Below are positions 25,691 to 34,743 of a DNA stretch of 64,000 nucleotides, piece after piece. This DNA is from Foliimonas ilicis. Lineage in GTDB: Bacteria > Pseudomonadota > Alphaproteobacteria > Rhizobiales > Rhizobiaceae. The notes below the pieces were generated by a model, which worked only from the letters and a program-made list of their open reading frames with translations, was not told the DNA's origin and ran no database searches. Position 1 is the stretch's first letter. Every line of letters begins with the position of its first letter. The stretch covers positions 186,001-250,000 of the forward strand of contig NZ_JBDUUH010000005.1 of NCBI RefSeq assembly GCF_039939195.1, in the 5' to 3' direction. Both the position numbers and the translations under genes were made by a program.

Positions 25691-27340
25691 TCAGGCGGCA
25701 GAGGCTGCCGGTGTCCCGCCCGGTATCGCTGCGACCAGCTTGCGGGTGTAGTCGTGCTGCGGTGCCAGAAACACTTGTTCGGGCGGACCGTGTTCGACAA
25801 TCGTACCCTTGTACATAACCGCGACCTCGTCGCAGATATCGCTGGCGACGCGCAGGTCATGCGTAATGAACATCATCGCGACATTGGTCTCTTTTTGCGC
25901 CTTGGCGAGAAGCCGCAGAATCTGCGCCTGAATGGAAACGTCCAGAGCGGAAACGGCTTCGTCGGCGACCAGTAGTGCGGGATCGAACATCAGTGCCCGT
26001 GCAATGCCGACGCGCTGGCGTTGCCCGCCGGAAAACTCGTGCGGAAAGCGGTTGTACGAACCCCGGTCCAAGCCGACGAGATCGAGCAAATTCATCGCCT
26101 TGTCGCGTGCCTGCACGGCCGTCATGCCTTGTGCAATCGGACCGGCGGTCAGAATGCGTCCAATCGTGCTTCTCGGGTTGAGCGATGCAAATGGGTCCTG
26201 AAACACCATCTGGACGCGCGGCCGCAACGGTCTGAATTCTTTTTCGGAAAGTGGAGCGATGTCGCGGCCTTCGAAGATGATCTTGCCGCCATCGCAATCG
26301 AGCAGCTTCATCACGACACGTCCGAGCGAGGATTTACCGGAGCCGGATTCACCGACGATACCGAGCGTCTTGCCTTCGCGTATTTTGAAGCTGACGCCAT
26401 CGACGGCCTTTACCACACGCCCCTTTTGAAAAAGCCCGCTCGGTGAAGCGTATGTTTTTCGCAAGTCCTCGACTTCGAGGACGATCGGTGTATCGGCAAC
26501 TTCCCGGCGGGCCTGCGAGCGCATTTGGGGAACGGCGGCAATCAGACGTTTGGTGTAGGGATGCTGCGGGTTTTCGAGGACTTCGGCGGCGGTTCCCTGT
26601 TCGACCAGAATGCCTTTTTCCATGACCATCACACGATCGGCGATCTCGGCGACGACGCCAAAATCGTGGGTGATGAACATCACGCTCATCTGCTTACGCT
26701 CTTGAATCTTCTTGATGAGATCAAGGATTTGCGCCTGCGTTGTGACGTCGAGCGCGGTCGTCGGTTCGTCCGCGATCAGCACTTGGGGATCGAGCGCCAA
26801 TGCCATGGCGATCATGACGCGCTGCCTTTGCCCGCCGGAGAGCCTGAACGGATATTGATGCTGCAGCGCGGCGGGGTCCGGTAACCCAACCTCGTTCAGA
26901 AGCTCCACTACTTTCCCTGCACGGGATTTGGGATTTCCGACCGAATGCGCTTCCATGACCTCCGATATCTGGTCGCCGATTGTCATCAGCGGATTAAGGG
27001 CGGACAAAGGGTCCTGAAAGATCATTGCGATGTCGCGACCACGCATGGCCCGCAAAGTTTCGCCGCTCAGGCCGACAATGTCCTTGCCGTTGAAGAAAAT
27101 GTTGCCTGCCGAAATCGCGATCGATGAGGGAAGAAGTCCCATGATCGCATTAGCGGTCACGGATTTTCCGGAGCCGGATTCGCCAATGATACAGAGGATT
27201 TCACCAGCTCTAAGATCGAAGGAGATGTCCTTCACCGCAAAGGCGCGTTCCATATTGAGAGGCAGGGAGACGTTCAGTCCCTGCACTGAAAGAACGGGCT
27301 GTTCGGCGGGGCTGGCATCCTGAAGAATCTGCTGCGACAT
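25691..27340 (-). CDS. oligopeptide-type ABC ATPase, fused DppD-DppF
   Basis: 549 residues from the ATG at 27340; an in-frame ATG at 27376 would only add a basic tail. Two complete ATPase halves are present: Walker A GESGSGKS in both, signatures LSGGQRQRVMIAMAL and FSGGQRQRVGIARAL, Walker B VLIADEPTTALD and LLVADEAVSALD. In the second half the usual DEPV/DEPT proline is alanine (DEAVSALD), a common variant in DppF-type domains. The fused form is frequent in Hyphomicrobiales. It energises the DppB/DppC permeases at 19202-21053, though it is set apart from them by the MarR-SDR-DAO genes. Confidence 0.93.
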   Translation of the reverse strand: MSQQILQDASPAEQPVLSVQGLNVSLPLNMERAFAVKDISFDLRAGEILCIIGESGSGKSVTANAIMGLLPSSIAISAGNIFFNGKDIVGLSGETLRAMRGRDIAMIFQDPLSALNPLMTIGDQISEVMEAHSVGNPKSRAGKVVELLNEVGLPDPAALQHQYPFRLSGGQRQRVMIAMALALDPQVLIADEPTTALDVTTQAQILDLIKKIQERKQMSVMFITHDFGVVAEIADRVMVMEKGILVEQGTAAEVLENPQHPYTKRLIAAVPQMRSQARREVADTPIVLEVEDLRKTYASPSGLFQKGRVVKAVDGVSFKIREGKTLGIVGESGSGKSSLGRVVMKLLDCDGGKIIFEGRDIAPLSEKEFRPLRPRVQMVFQDPFASLNPRSTIGRILTAGPIAQGMTAVQARDKAMNLLDLVGLDRGSYNRFPHEFSGGQRQRVGIARALMFDPALLVADEAVSALDVSIQAQILRLLAKAQKETNVAMMFITHDLRVASDICDEVAVMYKGTIVEHGPPEQVFLAPQHDYTRKLVAAIPGGTPAASAA

Positions 27341-27414
27341 TCTCTTCACATTCCTTCTCAAGGTTCGAATGGACACGCGCCGAGCGGCCGATTGAGAAAA
27401 GGCTATGATTTTTA

Positions 27415-27432
27415 ATGGACATTTACAACTAT
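27415..27432 (-). promoter_or_regulatory. candidate MarR operator, copy 2
   Basis: ATGGACATTTACAACTAT, 75 bases upstream of the ATPase start, differing at one position from the copy upstream of the MarR gene. It would place the separated ATPase gene under the same regulator as the rest of the transporter. The surrounding sequence is AT-rich and likely contains the promoter. Confidence 0.55.
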
Positions 27433-27545
27433 TAGCTCATACGTGGCCGGTCCCTCATTGAGATTCATGCGCGACGTGAAATTACTTGGGGCCGACGAGA
27501 TATAAAGCTGCGGTGATGTTTTCGTCCTGGGAACGTTAAAACGAA

Positions 27546-27573
27546 TGAATGTCATTTATGATTGTGACATTCA
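27546..27573. promoter_or_regulatory. perfect 9-bp inverted repeat between GntR and ATPase genes
   Basis: TGAATGTCA (27546-27554) and TGACATTCA (27565-27573) are perfect inverted repeats with a 10-base spacer, so the half-site centres are 19 bp apart, close to two helical turns. This lies in the 320-base gap 27341-27660. It could be a regulator-binding site. On the minus strand it is followed by TTCGTTTT, so a weak AT-rich terminator for the GntR operon is the alternative. The rest of the gap holds the copy-2 site and no gene. Confidence 0.5.
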
Positions 27574-27660
27574 CCAAGCCTCTGAATCACCAAACACAAA
27601 TTGGCGCGACGTTTCCTGCGTAGTTCAGAAAACGCGATCCAGCAGCAATCCCGTATCGTA

Positions 27661-28383
27661 TCATCGTGCCGGTGAATCCGCGATGGAACCCTTACGGGCT
27701 CTGGGATCGTTTCGATAACCGGTGGTAGAGGCGGCAAGCGCGCCGCGAAGCAGCAGAACTTCGCCACCGGCCAGAATATCCTCGCGGATCGCGGCGCGGG
27801 CGGCAGGACCATTGGCAGTGCGAATGGCCTCGACGACCGAATAGTGGTGCTCGATCATGACGCGTCCGCCTTGCCGATAGCCGGACGAAATCAGTGGACC
27901 CATTTGCAGCCAGAGGTTCTCCAGAAGGGCGCGCAGGATTTGCATGCCGCCAATCTCCGGCAGGGCGAAGTGAAACTTCTGGTTCATCCGCAGGCCTTGC
28001 AGGTGGTCACCTGCGGCAAGGGCGGTTTCATTGTCGTGCAGAAGACTCTCCAGAAAAAGAATATCTTCCGTGGAGGCGTGCTGCGCGGCACGCTCGGCTG
28101 CCAGCCCTTCAAGCTCCAGACGGATGGCCCGGATTTCTAGATAGCGGGAGCGCTCCAGTAGCGGTACGCGGATGTCGCGCGGACTCTGGAATTGAAGCCC
28201 TCCATTATTGACCAGGCGCAGGACCGCATCGCGAACAGGCGTCACGCTGACTCCCATCTCATCGGCAAGATCACGGATCTTGAGCCGGGTGCCCGGAGTC
28301 AATGCACCGGACATCAACGCATTCGCGAGCCGATCGTAGACTTCAACAGCAAGACCAGTTTTATCTAAGCTTGGCCCACTCAA
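27661..28383 (-). CDS. GntR family regulator with FCD domain
   Basis: 240 residues. The GntR winged helix (LMSGALTPGTRLKIRDLADEMGVSVTPVRDAVLRL) covers about residues 20-70, and the alpha-helical FCD ligand domain follows. The start is a TTG that overlaps the stop of the HDAC-like gene (TTGA), so it is the last gene of the transporter/TPP/HDAC operon. A GntR repressor here would act on the operon promoter 8 kb away, where a 16-bp perfect palindrome lies over the predicted -35/-10 spacer. Ligand unknown. Confidence 0.88.
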   Translation of the reverse strand: MSGPSLDKTGLAVEVYDRLANALMSGALTPGTRLKIRDLADEMGVSVTPVRDAVLRLVNNGGLQFQSPRDIRVPLLERSRYLEIRAIRLELEGLAAERAAQHASTEDILFLESLLHDNETALAAGDHLQGLRMNQKFHFALPEIGGMQILRALLENLWLQMGPLISSGYRQGGRVMIEHHYSVVEAIRTANGPAARAAIREDILAGGEVLLLRGALAASTTGYRNDPRARKGSIADSPAR

Positions 28384-29462
28384 TTATCTTTTTCCCCCAA
28401 ACTGGAGTGTTCCGCGGGCCAGTTTACGGCGCCATGCAGGAATTGTTCGAGACAATCGCCAATGACCGAGATCTGATATCCCCCTTCTTGGACAACCACG
28501 ACGGGAATATCAAGAGAGCCGACTATCTGGCCGGCCGTGAGGAAGGCCTCGGTCGTAACCTCAACGAGGCTCAGCGGGTCTTCGGCATGGGTATCATAGC
28601 CAAGCGCGAGCACCACGACTTCGGCCCCATAGGCCCTGATCGCATCTGCGCCGCACTGAGTACCTGCGAGGAATGCCTCATTGCCGCTATGTGGCGGGAG
28701 AGGGATGTTAAGATTGTAGCCTTCTCCTGCGCCATGTCCGGTCTCATGCGGGCGTCCGGTAAAGAACGGATTATAGTGATCGGTGTCGACATGGACCGAG
28801 ACCGTCATCACGTCATTGCGGCGGTAGAAGATTTCCTGCGTGCCGTCGCCGTGATGGGCGTCGATATCGAGGACCGCGACTTTCCCGAACTTTCCGCGCA
28901 GACGCTGGGCGGCAATCGCAGCATTGTTCATGTAGCAGAAGCCGGTAGCTCTATCGGCACGGCAATGATGCCCGGAGGGCCGGCAGAGCGCATATGCCAG
29001 CTTCTCGCCCGCTATCACGGCCTCGGCGGCAGCGGTCGCCGTATGTGTCGAGTGCAGAGCCGAACGATAGGTAAACTCGCTGATCGGAACCGCTAAGTCG
29101 CCAAGATAATAGCCGGTCTGCGCCAGAAGCTGGTTGGTCGGGCAGGGGGGACGTGCGTCCTTTGCCGGATCGCCGTTCCAATAAGGAAAGGTGTTGGGTA
29201 ACACTTCCGGTCCGTGATCTGGCAGTTCGAGCCAGCGCTGGTAGGCGGTTTCGAGATAGTCGAGATAGTGTGCCGGATGAATGGCAGCGGCGGGTGCGCG
29301 ACCATAATCCGACGGCGTTTCCGCCTTGATCCCTAAGCGCGCCAGCGCATCCAACAGTTTTTCGGTACGCTCCGGGATGTCGGTCGGATCGGCAAGGCGG
29401 CCGTACCGCATGAACTGCTTTGGCGAATGGAGAGCCTGATCGGGGTGATAGAAGGCGCGCAT
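28380..29462 (-). CDS. histone-deacetylase superfamily amidohydrolase (acetylpolyamine amidohydrolase-like)
   Basis: 360 residues. Zinc-dependent deacetylase residues are all present: H165/H166 in RPSGHH, zinc ligands D201 and H203 in VLDIDAHHGDG and D290 in ALGYDTH. The N-terminus (MRAFYHPDQALHSPKQFMRYGRLADPTDIPERTEKLLDAL) and GEGYNLNIPLPPHSGNEAFL match bacterial acetylpolyamine amidohydrolases, which hydrolyse N-acetylated or N-acyl amines such as acetylputrescine and acetylcadaverine. It sits between a TPP enzyme (16-base gap) and its GntR regulator (overlap), in one operon with a peptide-type importer, so the imported ligand may be an N-acyl amine. Confidence 0.92.
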   Translation of the reverse strand: MRAFYHPDQALHSPKQFMRYGRLADPTDIPERTEKLLDALARLGIKAETPSDYGRAPAAAIHPAHYLDYLETAYQRWLELPDHGPEVLPNTFPYWNGDPAKDARPPCPTNQLLAQTGYYLGDLAVPISEFTYRSALHSTHTATAAAEAVIAGEKLAYALCRPSGHHCRADRATGFCYMNNAAIAAQRLRGKFGKVAVLDIDAHHGDGTQEIFYRRNDVMTVSVHVDTDHYNPFFTGRPHETGHGAGEGYNLNIPLPPHSGNEAFLAGTQCGADAIRAYGAEVVVLALGYDTHAEDPLSLVEVTTEAFLTAGQIVGSLDIPVVVVQEGGYQISVIGDCLEQFLHGAVNWPAEHSSLGEKDN

Positions 29463-29478
29463 GTCTGGGTCCTGGCCG

Positions 29479-31191
29479 TCAATTTGCCGTGTTGCTGGCC
29501 TGCGCGGCGGCGGTAATGCTGCTCAGGCGTGTGTCGGGCGTGATATATTCGACATCGTAACGCAGTTCGATGAGTGCCGGGCGATTGTTGTTTTTCGCGA
29601 AATCCCGCGCGCGGGCAAAGGCTGCGGCAAAATCGTCTGTTTTGTCGATCGTTTCTCCCGACGCGCCATAGCTGCGTGCCAAGGCGGCGAAATCCGGATT
29701 TTCGAGATTGAGCGCGAAGGATCGTGCGGGATATTCGCGTTCCTGATGAGCGCGGATCGTACCCCAGGCGCCATTGTTGCACACCAGGATGACGATCCCC
29801 AGTTCATGCTGCACGGCAGTACCAATTTCCTGCATGGTCATCTGGAAACAGCCGTCGCCTGCGAATGCAATGACTTCACGTTCGGAGAAAGCCAGCTTCG
29901 CGGCGATGGCGGCCGGAAGACCATAACCCATCGAGCCACAGATCGGCGATGCCTGCGTGCCAAGATGCGAAAATTGCATAAAACGGTGAGGAAACAACGC
30001 GTAGTTGCCCGCGCCGACCGACACGAATGCGTCCTGCGGAAGCACTTCGGCCATGTGCAGGCACGCCCGCGACAGATCGAACGTCGCGTCCGTTTCGGGA
30101 GCGATGCGCGAGCGCTGGTAGTCGTCATTGGCGGCTTTCGCCAGCCCGGACCAGTTGAGTGCCTCTGTTGGCCTTAATTCGGAAAGTGCCGCGGCGCTGC
30201 CGACCGGATCGGCGTTGATCGCCAACGTCGGACGGTAGACGCGGCCCAGTTCGTTGCCATCGGGATGGATGTGCACGAGCTTCTGGCGCGGCAGAGGGCT
30301 TTCTACCAGTTTGTAGCCTTCGGTCGTCGGCTCATCGAGACGCGAGCAGACCGTGATTAGAAGGTCCGCCTCACTGATGCGGGCAGCCAGTGCCCTGTCC
30401 GTTCCATAGCCGATATGACCGGCAAAATTCGGATGACGATTGTCGAAAACTTCCTGACGTCGCCATGAAACGCCGACCGGCAGGTCGAAGCGCTCTGCAA
30501 AGGCTGCGAGATCGGCGCGCGCTTCATCGGTCCAGCCGGTCCCGCCGGCAATGACGAATGGCCGCTGGGCGTCTTTGAGCAGGTTGAGCAGCTTGTCGAG
30601 TTCCTGCTGCACGGGACGCGGATGCGCGCGCTCGAACGGTGCCACATCGGCAACGGCTGCACGGCCCCAAAGCGTGTCTTCAGGCAGCACGAGCACGACC
30701 GGACCGGGCCGTCCGCTCCGGCTTTCCGCAAAGGCGCGGGCCACGAATTCGGGAATGCGATCCGTGCGATCGATCTGCGCCACCCACTTTGCCACCGGGC
30801 CGAACATTTGCCGGTAGTCGATTTCCTGGAAACATGCGCGCTCGGTCGTATCCGATCCGATCTGGCCGACGAACAAGATCATCGGCGTGCCGTCCTGGTG
30901 AGCGACGTGCAGGCCGATCGAGGCATTGGTGGCGCCGGGTCCGCGCGTGACGAAGCATATGCCGGGCTTGCCCGTCAGCTTGCCATACGCTTCGGCAGCG
31001 TAGGCCGCGCCGCCTTCTTGCCGGCAGGGAACCGTGCGAATCTTGTCCTTCCGGTCGCCAAGTGCGTCGATGCAGGGCAGAAAGCTTTCGCCCGGCACCA
31101 TGAAGACGGTATTGACGCCATGCAATTCTAGCTGTCGTACGAGAAGTTCGCCGCCTTGTGTTTCGACGGGAGACGCATTGGTTGCAGGCAT
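29479..31191 (-). CDS. thiamine diphosphate-dependent enzyme, acetolactate synthase-like
   Basis: 570 residues from the ATG at 31191, which overlaps the stop of the preceding ATPase gene (TAATG). The cofactor-activating glutamate is E59 in QEGGAAYAAEAYG; RGPGATNASIG and the C-terminal GDGCFQMTMQEIGTAVQ...NNGAWGTIRAHQ form the ThDP/Mg site. It has the three-domain layout of acetolactate synthase, glyoxylate carboligase, oxalyl-CoA decarboxylase and related enzymes. There is no small regulatory subunit nearby, so biosynthetic acetolactate synthesis is unlikely. A 2-keto acid decarboxylase or carboligase acting on a product of the neighbouring deacetylase is an inference. Confidence 0.9.
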   Translation of the reverse strand: MPATNASPVETQGGELLVRQLELHGVNTVFMVPGESFLPCIDALGDRKDKIRTVPCRQEGGAAYAAEAYGKLTGKPGICFVTRGPGATNASIGLHVAHQDGTPMILFVGQIGSDTTERACFQEIDYRQMFGPVAKWVAQIDRTDRIPEFVARAFAESRSGRPGPVVLVLPEDTLWGRAAVADVAPFERAHPRPVQQELDKLLNLLKDAQRPFVIAGGTGWTDEARADLAAFAERFDLPVGVSWRRQEVFDNRHPNFAGHIGYGTDRALAARISEADLLITVCSRLDEPTTEGYKLVESPLPRQKLVHIHPDGNELGRVYRPTLAINADPVGSAAALSELRPTEALNWSGLAKAANDDYQRSRIAPETDATFDLSRACLHMAEVLPQDAFVSVGAGNYALFPHRFMQFSHLGTQASPICGSMGYGLPAAIAAKLAFSEREVIAFAGDGCFQMTMQEIGTAVQHELGIVILVCNNGAWGTIRAHQEREYPARSFALNLENPDFAALARSYGASGETIDKTDDFAAAFARARDFAKNNNRPALIELRYDVEYITPDTRLSSITAAAQASNTAN

Positions 31192-32849
31192 TATACTGTT
31201 TCCTCGTAAAGTCCCTGGACGGCCTGTTGCGGGTCCCATTCCTTGCCGGGAATGGCCGCGATGAGGCGCTGGGTGTATTCGTGTTGCGGTGCGTCGAAGA
31301 TTTGCGACGGCGGCCCCATCTCGACTATCTCGCCGCGACGCATGACGGCGATGCTGTCGCAGATTTGCGCGGCAACGCGCAGATCATGGGTGATGAAGAT
31401 CATCCCGAGTTTCAACTGATCTTGAATTTCCTTCAGCAGCTTCAGGACCTGCTCCTGCACGGAGACGTCGAGCGCGGACACGCTTTCGTCGGCGATCAGC
31501 AATTCCGGATCGAGCATGAGGGCTCGGGCAATGCCGATGCGCTGGCGTTGGCCGCCCGAAAATTCATGCGGGTAGCGCTTGTAGGCAGATGCGTCGAGAC
31601 CGACGCGTGCCAGCAATTCTTCAGCTTTGCGCTGGGCGACCGGCAGGCTCACACCATTTGCCAGCGGGCCATCGACGAGAATACGCCCGACTGTTTGCCG
31701 CGGATTGAGCGAGGCGAACGGATCCTGGAAAATCATCTGGATCTTCTGGCGCATAGGACGAAACGCGCCGGGTGAGAGCGGCGCGATGTCTTTGCCATTG
31801 TAAAGGATCTGGCCGCCATCGCTGGGCGTCAGCTTTATGATCACGCGGCCGAGCGTCGATTTACCTGAACCGGATTCGCCTACAATACCGAGCGTCTGTC
31901 CCTGCCGAAGCGTGAGGCTGACGTTCTGAACCGCCGGCACGATGCGAGGCTTTGAAAACAATCCGCCGCCGCTGCGATAGGTCTTGTTGAGATTGCGGAT
32001 TTCGAGCAGAATCCGGTCGGGATCGCCCGCCGCATCGACCCGATCTTCGGCCCGGCGATGCGGGACAGCCTTGATAAGGCGACGCGTGTAGGGGTGCTGC
32101 GGAGCGTTCAGTACCTCAGCGGCAGGCCCTGCCTCGACCACAAGCCCCTTTTCCATCACCACCACACGGTCTGCGATGTCGGCGACGACGCCGAAATCAT
32201 GCGTGACGAATATGACGCCCATTCCCTTGGCTTGCTGGATGCGTTTGATGAGGTCGAGAATCTGCGCCTGGGTGGTCACGTCCAGCGCGGTCGTCGGCTC
32301 GTCAGCGACAAGGATCGACGGTTCGAGCGCCAGCGCCATCGCTATCACCACGCGCTGGCGTTGGCCGCCCGACAGGCGGAACGGATAGGAATCCTTCAGC
32401 GTCTTCGGGTCGGGCAGACCGACATAATCCAGCAAATCCATGACCCGCCGCGCACGTACCGACGCATCGGTTTCACCGTGAACGAGCATCACTTCGTCGA
32501 TTTGGTCGCCGACTGTCATCAGCGGGTTCAGCGCGGACAGCGGCTCCTGGAAGACCATCGCGATTTCGCGGCCGCGCAATTTGCGCAATTCTTCTTCCGA
32601 ACGCGAGAGAAGATCGCGCCCCTTATATTCTATGGAACCGGTGGAAGGCTTGAGATAGCTCGGCAACAGACCCATCAGCGCATTTGCGGTCATGGATTTG
32701 CCCGAACCTGACTCGCCAACGACACACAGGATTTCACCCGCGTTCAGATCGTATGTGATGTCCTTGACGGCATATTCGCGATCGAAGCCGGGCGGCAGCG
32801 GGATCGATAGTCCCTTCACGCTGAGCAGCGGCACATCGGCAGAGCTCAT
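31191..32849 (-). CDS. oligopeptide-type ABC ATPase, fused DppD-DppF
   Basis: 552 residues, two ATPase halves. Walker A GESGSGKS appears twice; signatures are LSGGQRQRVVIAMAL and FSGGQRQRIGIARAL; Walker B motifs are ILVADEPTTALD and LLIADESVSALD. The gene overlaps the DppC permease upstream by four bases and the TPP gene downstream by one, so it belongs to a complete importer. It is a paralogue of the fused ATPase at 25691-27340, with similar length and layout but clearly different sequence. Confidence 0.93.
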   Translation of the reverse strand: MSSADVPLLSVKGLSIPLPPGFDREYAVKDITYDLNAGEILCVVGESGSGKSMTANALMGLLPSYLKPSTGSIEYKGRDLLSRSEEELRKLRGREIAMVFQEPLSALNPLMTVGDQIDEVMLVHGETDASVRARRVMDLLDYVGLPDPKTLKDSYPFRLSGGQRQRVVIAMALALEPSILVADEPTTALDVTTQAQILDLIKRIQQAKGMGVIFVTHDFGVVADIADRVVVMEKGLVVEAGPAAEVLNAPQHPYTRRLIKAVPHRRAEDRVDAAGDPDRILLEIRNLNKTYRSGGGLFSKPRIVPAVQNVSLTLRQGQTLGIVGESGSGKSTLGRVIIKLTPSDGGQILYNGKDIAPLSPGAFRPMRQKIQMIFQDPFASLNPRQTVGRILVDGPLANGVSLPVAQRKAEELLARVGLDASAYKRYPHEFSGGQRQRIGIARALMLDPELLIADESVSALDVSVQEQVLKLLKEIQDQLKLGMIFITHDLRVAAQICDSIAVMRRGEIVEMGPPSQIFDAPQHEYTQRLIAAIPGKEWDPQQAVQGLYEETV

Positions 32850-33682
32850 TTTTTCCTCCCACGCAGATGCGGGTTCATCAGGTCATTGATGCCTTCGCCG
32901 ATCAGGTTGATGGCGAGCACTGCAAGCAGGATGGCAAGGCCCGGAAAGAAGCTCATCCACCATGCCTCGCGCAGCATGGTGCGTGCGGCGCCGATCATGA
33001 AGCCCCAGCTCATCATGTTGCGGTCCCCGAGGCCAAGGAAGGAGAGGGCGCTTTCGGTCAGGATCGCGGTTGCCACCATGAGCGACGCGGTGACGATGAT
33101 CGGTGAGATGGCATTGGGCAGCACCTGGGTCAGGATGATCCGCGGGCCACTCTGGCCGATGACGATCGCGGCCTGCACGAATTCGCGTTCCCGCAGGCTG
33201 AGGAATTCCGCCCGTACGAGACGTGCCACGCCGGGCCATGACACGACCGAGATGGCGAGCGTGATCGACACGATGTTCGGGCTGAAGATCGCCACGAGGA
33301 CGACCGCCATAGCGAAGGCTGGAATGATCTGGAAAAACTCGGTGAAGCGCATAAGCAGATCGTCGACTCGTCCCCCGTAAAAACCGGCCAGCGCGCCGAT
33401 GCTGACGCCGATGAGAACGGCAACGAGTGTGGAGATGACGCCGATCAGCAGCGATACCTTCGCGCCATGTGCGATCCCGGCCGCGATGTCCCGGCCCAGC
33501 ATATCCGTACCGAGCAAATAGTTGGGGTCTTCCATTGGCCGCAGGAGCGGCATGGCAACGGTGCGCCATGGATTGCCGGGAAAAAGCAGCGGTGCCGCCA
33601 GCGCCATCACGATGATCAGACCGAGAATGATCAGACCCAGCACGGCGCCATAGTTTTGTGAGAAACGTTTCAAACTTTGCAT
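32846..33682 (-). CDS. oligopeptide-type ABC permease, DppC class
   Basis: 278 residues, about six hydrophobic segments. YLLGTDMLGRDIAAGIAHGAKVSL and the EAA loop PGVARLVRAEFLSLREREFVQAAIVIGQSGPRI are characteristic of DppC. It is coupled to the fused ATPase by an ATGA overlap and lies nine bases after the DppB permease in transcription order. Confidence 0.92.
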   Translation of the reverse strand: MQSLKRFSQNYGAVLGLIILGLIIVMALAAPLLFPGNPWRTVAMPLLRPMEDPNYLLGTDMLGRDIAAGIAHGAKVSLLIGVISTLVAVLIGVSIGALAGFYGGRVDDLLMRFTEFFQIIPAFAMAVVLVAIFSPNIVSITLAISVVSWPGVARLVRAEFLSLREREFVQAAIVIGQSGPRIILTQVLPNAISPIIVTASLMVATAILTESALSFLGLGDRNMMSWGFMIGAARTMLREAWWMSFFPGLAILLAVLAINLIGEGINDLMNPHLRGRKK

Positions 33683-33691
33683 GGTCTGGCC

Positions 33692-34660
33692 TCAGGCGAT
33701 GCCGATACGGGGATCGACGATGCGGTAGAGCAGATCCGCGATGAAATTGACGACGACGACAACGATGGCGGTGACGAGGAAGACGCCGAGCAGCACGGGA
33801 TAGTCGCGCTGCATCAGGGCGTCGAACATCAGCCGCCCGATGCCTGGCCACGCAAAGACCGTCTCCGTGAGGATTGCGCCACCCACGAGCTGACCGGCCT
33901 GCATGCTGGCAAAGGTGAAGACCGGCAATACGGCATTGCGAAGCACATGGCGGCGGATGATGCGCTTGTTGGGAACGCCTTTCGCCCGTGCGGTCTTGAC
34001 GAAATCGAACCCCATAACTTCGAGCATCGAAGCGCGGGTCAGGCGCGTGTAGACGGCTGTGTAGAACAGGCCCAGCGTGACGGCGGGAAGGATAAGATGG
34101 TGCGCAATGTCGAGCGCGCGCCGCCAACCGGTGTAATTTGCTCCGATGGTTTCCATGTCGAAGGGCGGCAGCCAGCCGAGATTGATCGAAAACAGCAGGA
34201 CGGACATCAATGCAATCCAGAAAAGCGGAGTTGCATAGAATACCAGGGCAAGCGTGGTGATGATGCTGTCGAGCGCGCTGCCGCGATAGCGTGCGGCCAT
34301 CACGCCGAAAAGCACGCCCGTTGCCAGCGAAAACACGAATGCCGCGCCGGTCAGAAGCAGGGTCGCGGGTAGGCGCTCCAGAATAAGACTGAGAACGGGC
34401 ACCTGATTGCGATAGGAGAATCCGAGATCGCCGGTCAGGACACCTGAAAGATAATTCCAGAGCTGAACGGGAACGGGGCGGTCGAGCCCGAATTGGGTGC
34501 GGAGATTTTCCAGAAACTGCGGATCACCGGAACCTGCCTCTCCGGCAAGAATGGCTGCCGGATCCCCGGGCGCAAGTTTAATCAGCAGGAAGTTCAGGAT
34601 GATCACGCCAATGATCACCACGACTGCCTTGCCGATCCGTTGCAAGGTGAAGGCTAGCAT
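33692..34660 (-). CDS. oligopeptide-type ABC permease, DppB class
   Basis: 322 residues beginning MLAFTLQRIGKAVVVIIGVIILNFLLIKLAPGDPA. The EAA-type loop DFVKTARAKGVPNKRIIRRHVLRNAVLP and the FAWPGIGRLMFDALMQRDYPVLLG block are typical DppB. It forms the membrane pore with the DppC protein. A strong hairpin separates it from the upstream binding-protein gene. Confidence 0.92.
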   Translation of the reverse strand: MLAFTLQRIGKAVVVIIGVIILNFLLIKLAPGDPAAILAGEAGSGDPQFLENLRTQFGLDRPVPVQLWNYLSGVLTGDLGFSYRNQVPVLSLILERLPATLLLTGAAFVFSLATGVLFGVMAARYRGSALDSIITTLALVFYATPLFWIALMSVLLFSINLGWLPPFDMETIGANYTGWRRALDIAHHLILPAVTLGLFYTAVYTRLTRASMLEVMGFDFVKTARAKGVPNKRIIRRHVLRNAVLPVFTFASMQAGQLVGGAILTETVFAWPGIGRLMFDALMQRDYPVLLGVFLVTAIVVVVVNFIADLLYRIVDPRIGIA

Positions 34661-34702
34661 GAGCTGCGGTTCCCGTTTCTACTCGACGACTCAAGAAATG
34701 CG

Positions 34703-34733
34703 TCATCCTGGAAAGGCAAACCTTCCGGGATGA
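34703..34733 (-). other. hairpin between binding-protein and permease genes
   Basis: TCATCCTGGAAAGG (34703-34716) and CCTTCCGGGATGA (34721-34733) form a stem of about 12 pairs with one bulge and one mismatch around CAAA. It is 11 bases after the binding-protein stop. The operon continues, so partial termination or 3' protection of the binding-protein message is likely. Confidence 0.6.
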
Positions 34734-34743
34734 CTGGCTTCAG

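Noticed and set aside
32883..34127. 414-codon minus-strand open frame
   Set aside because: Second frame over the DppC and DppB permease genes, which are well supported in their own frames.
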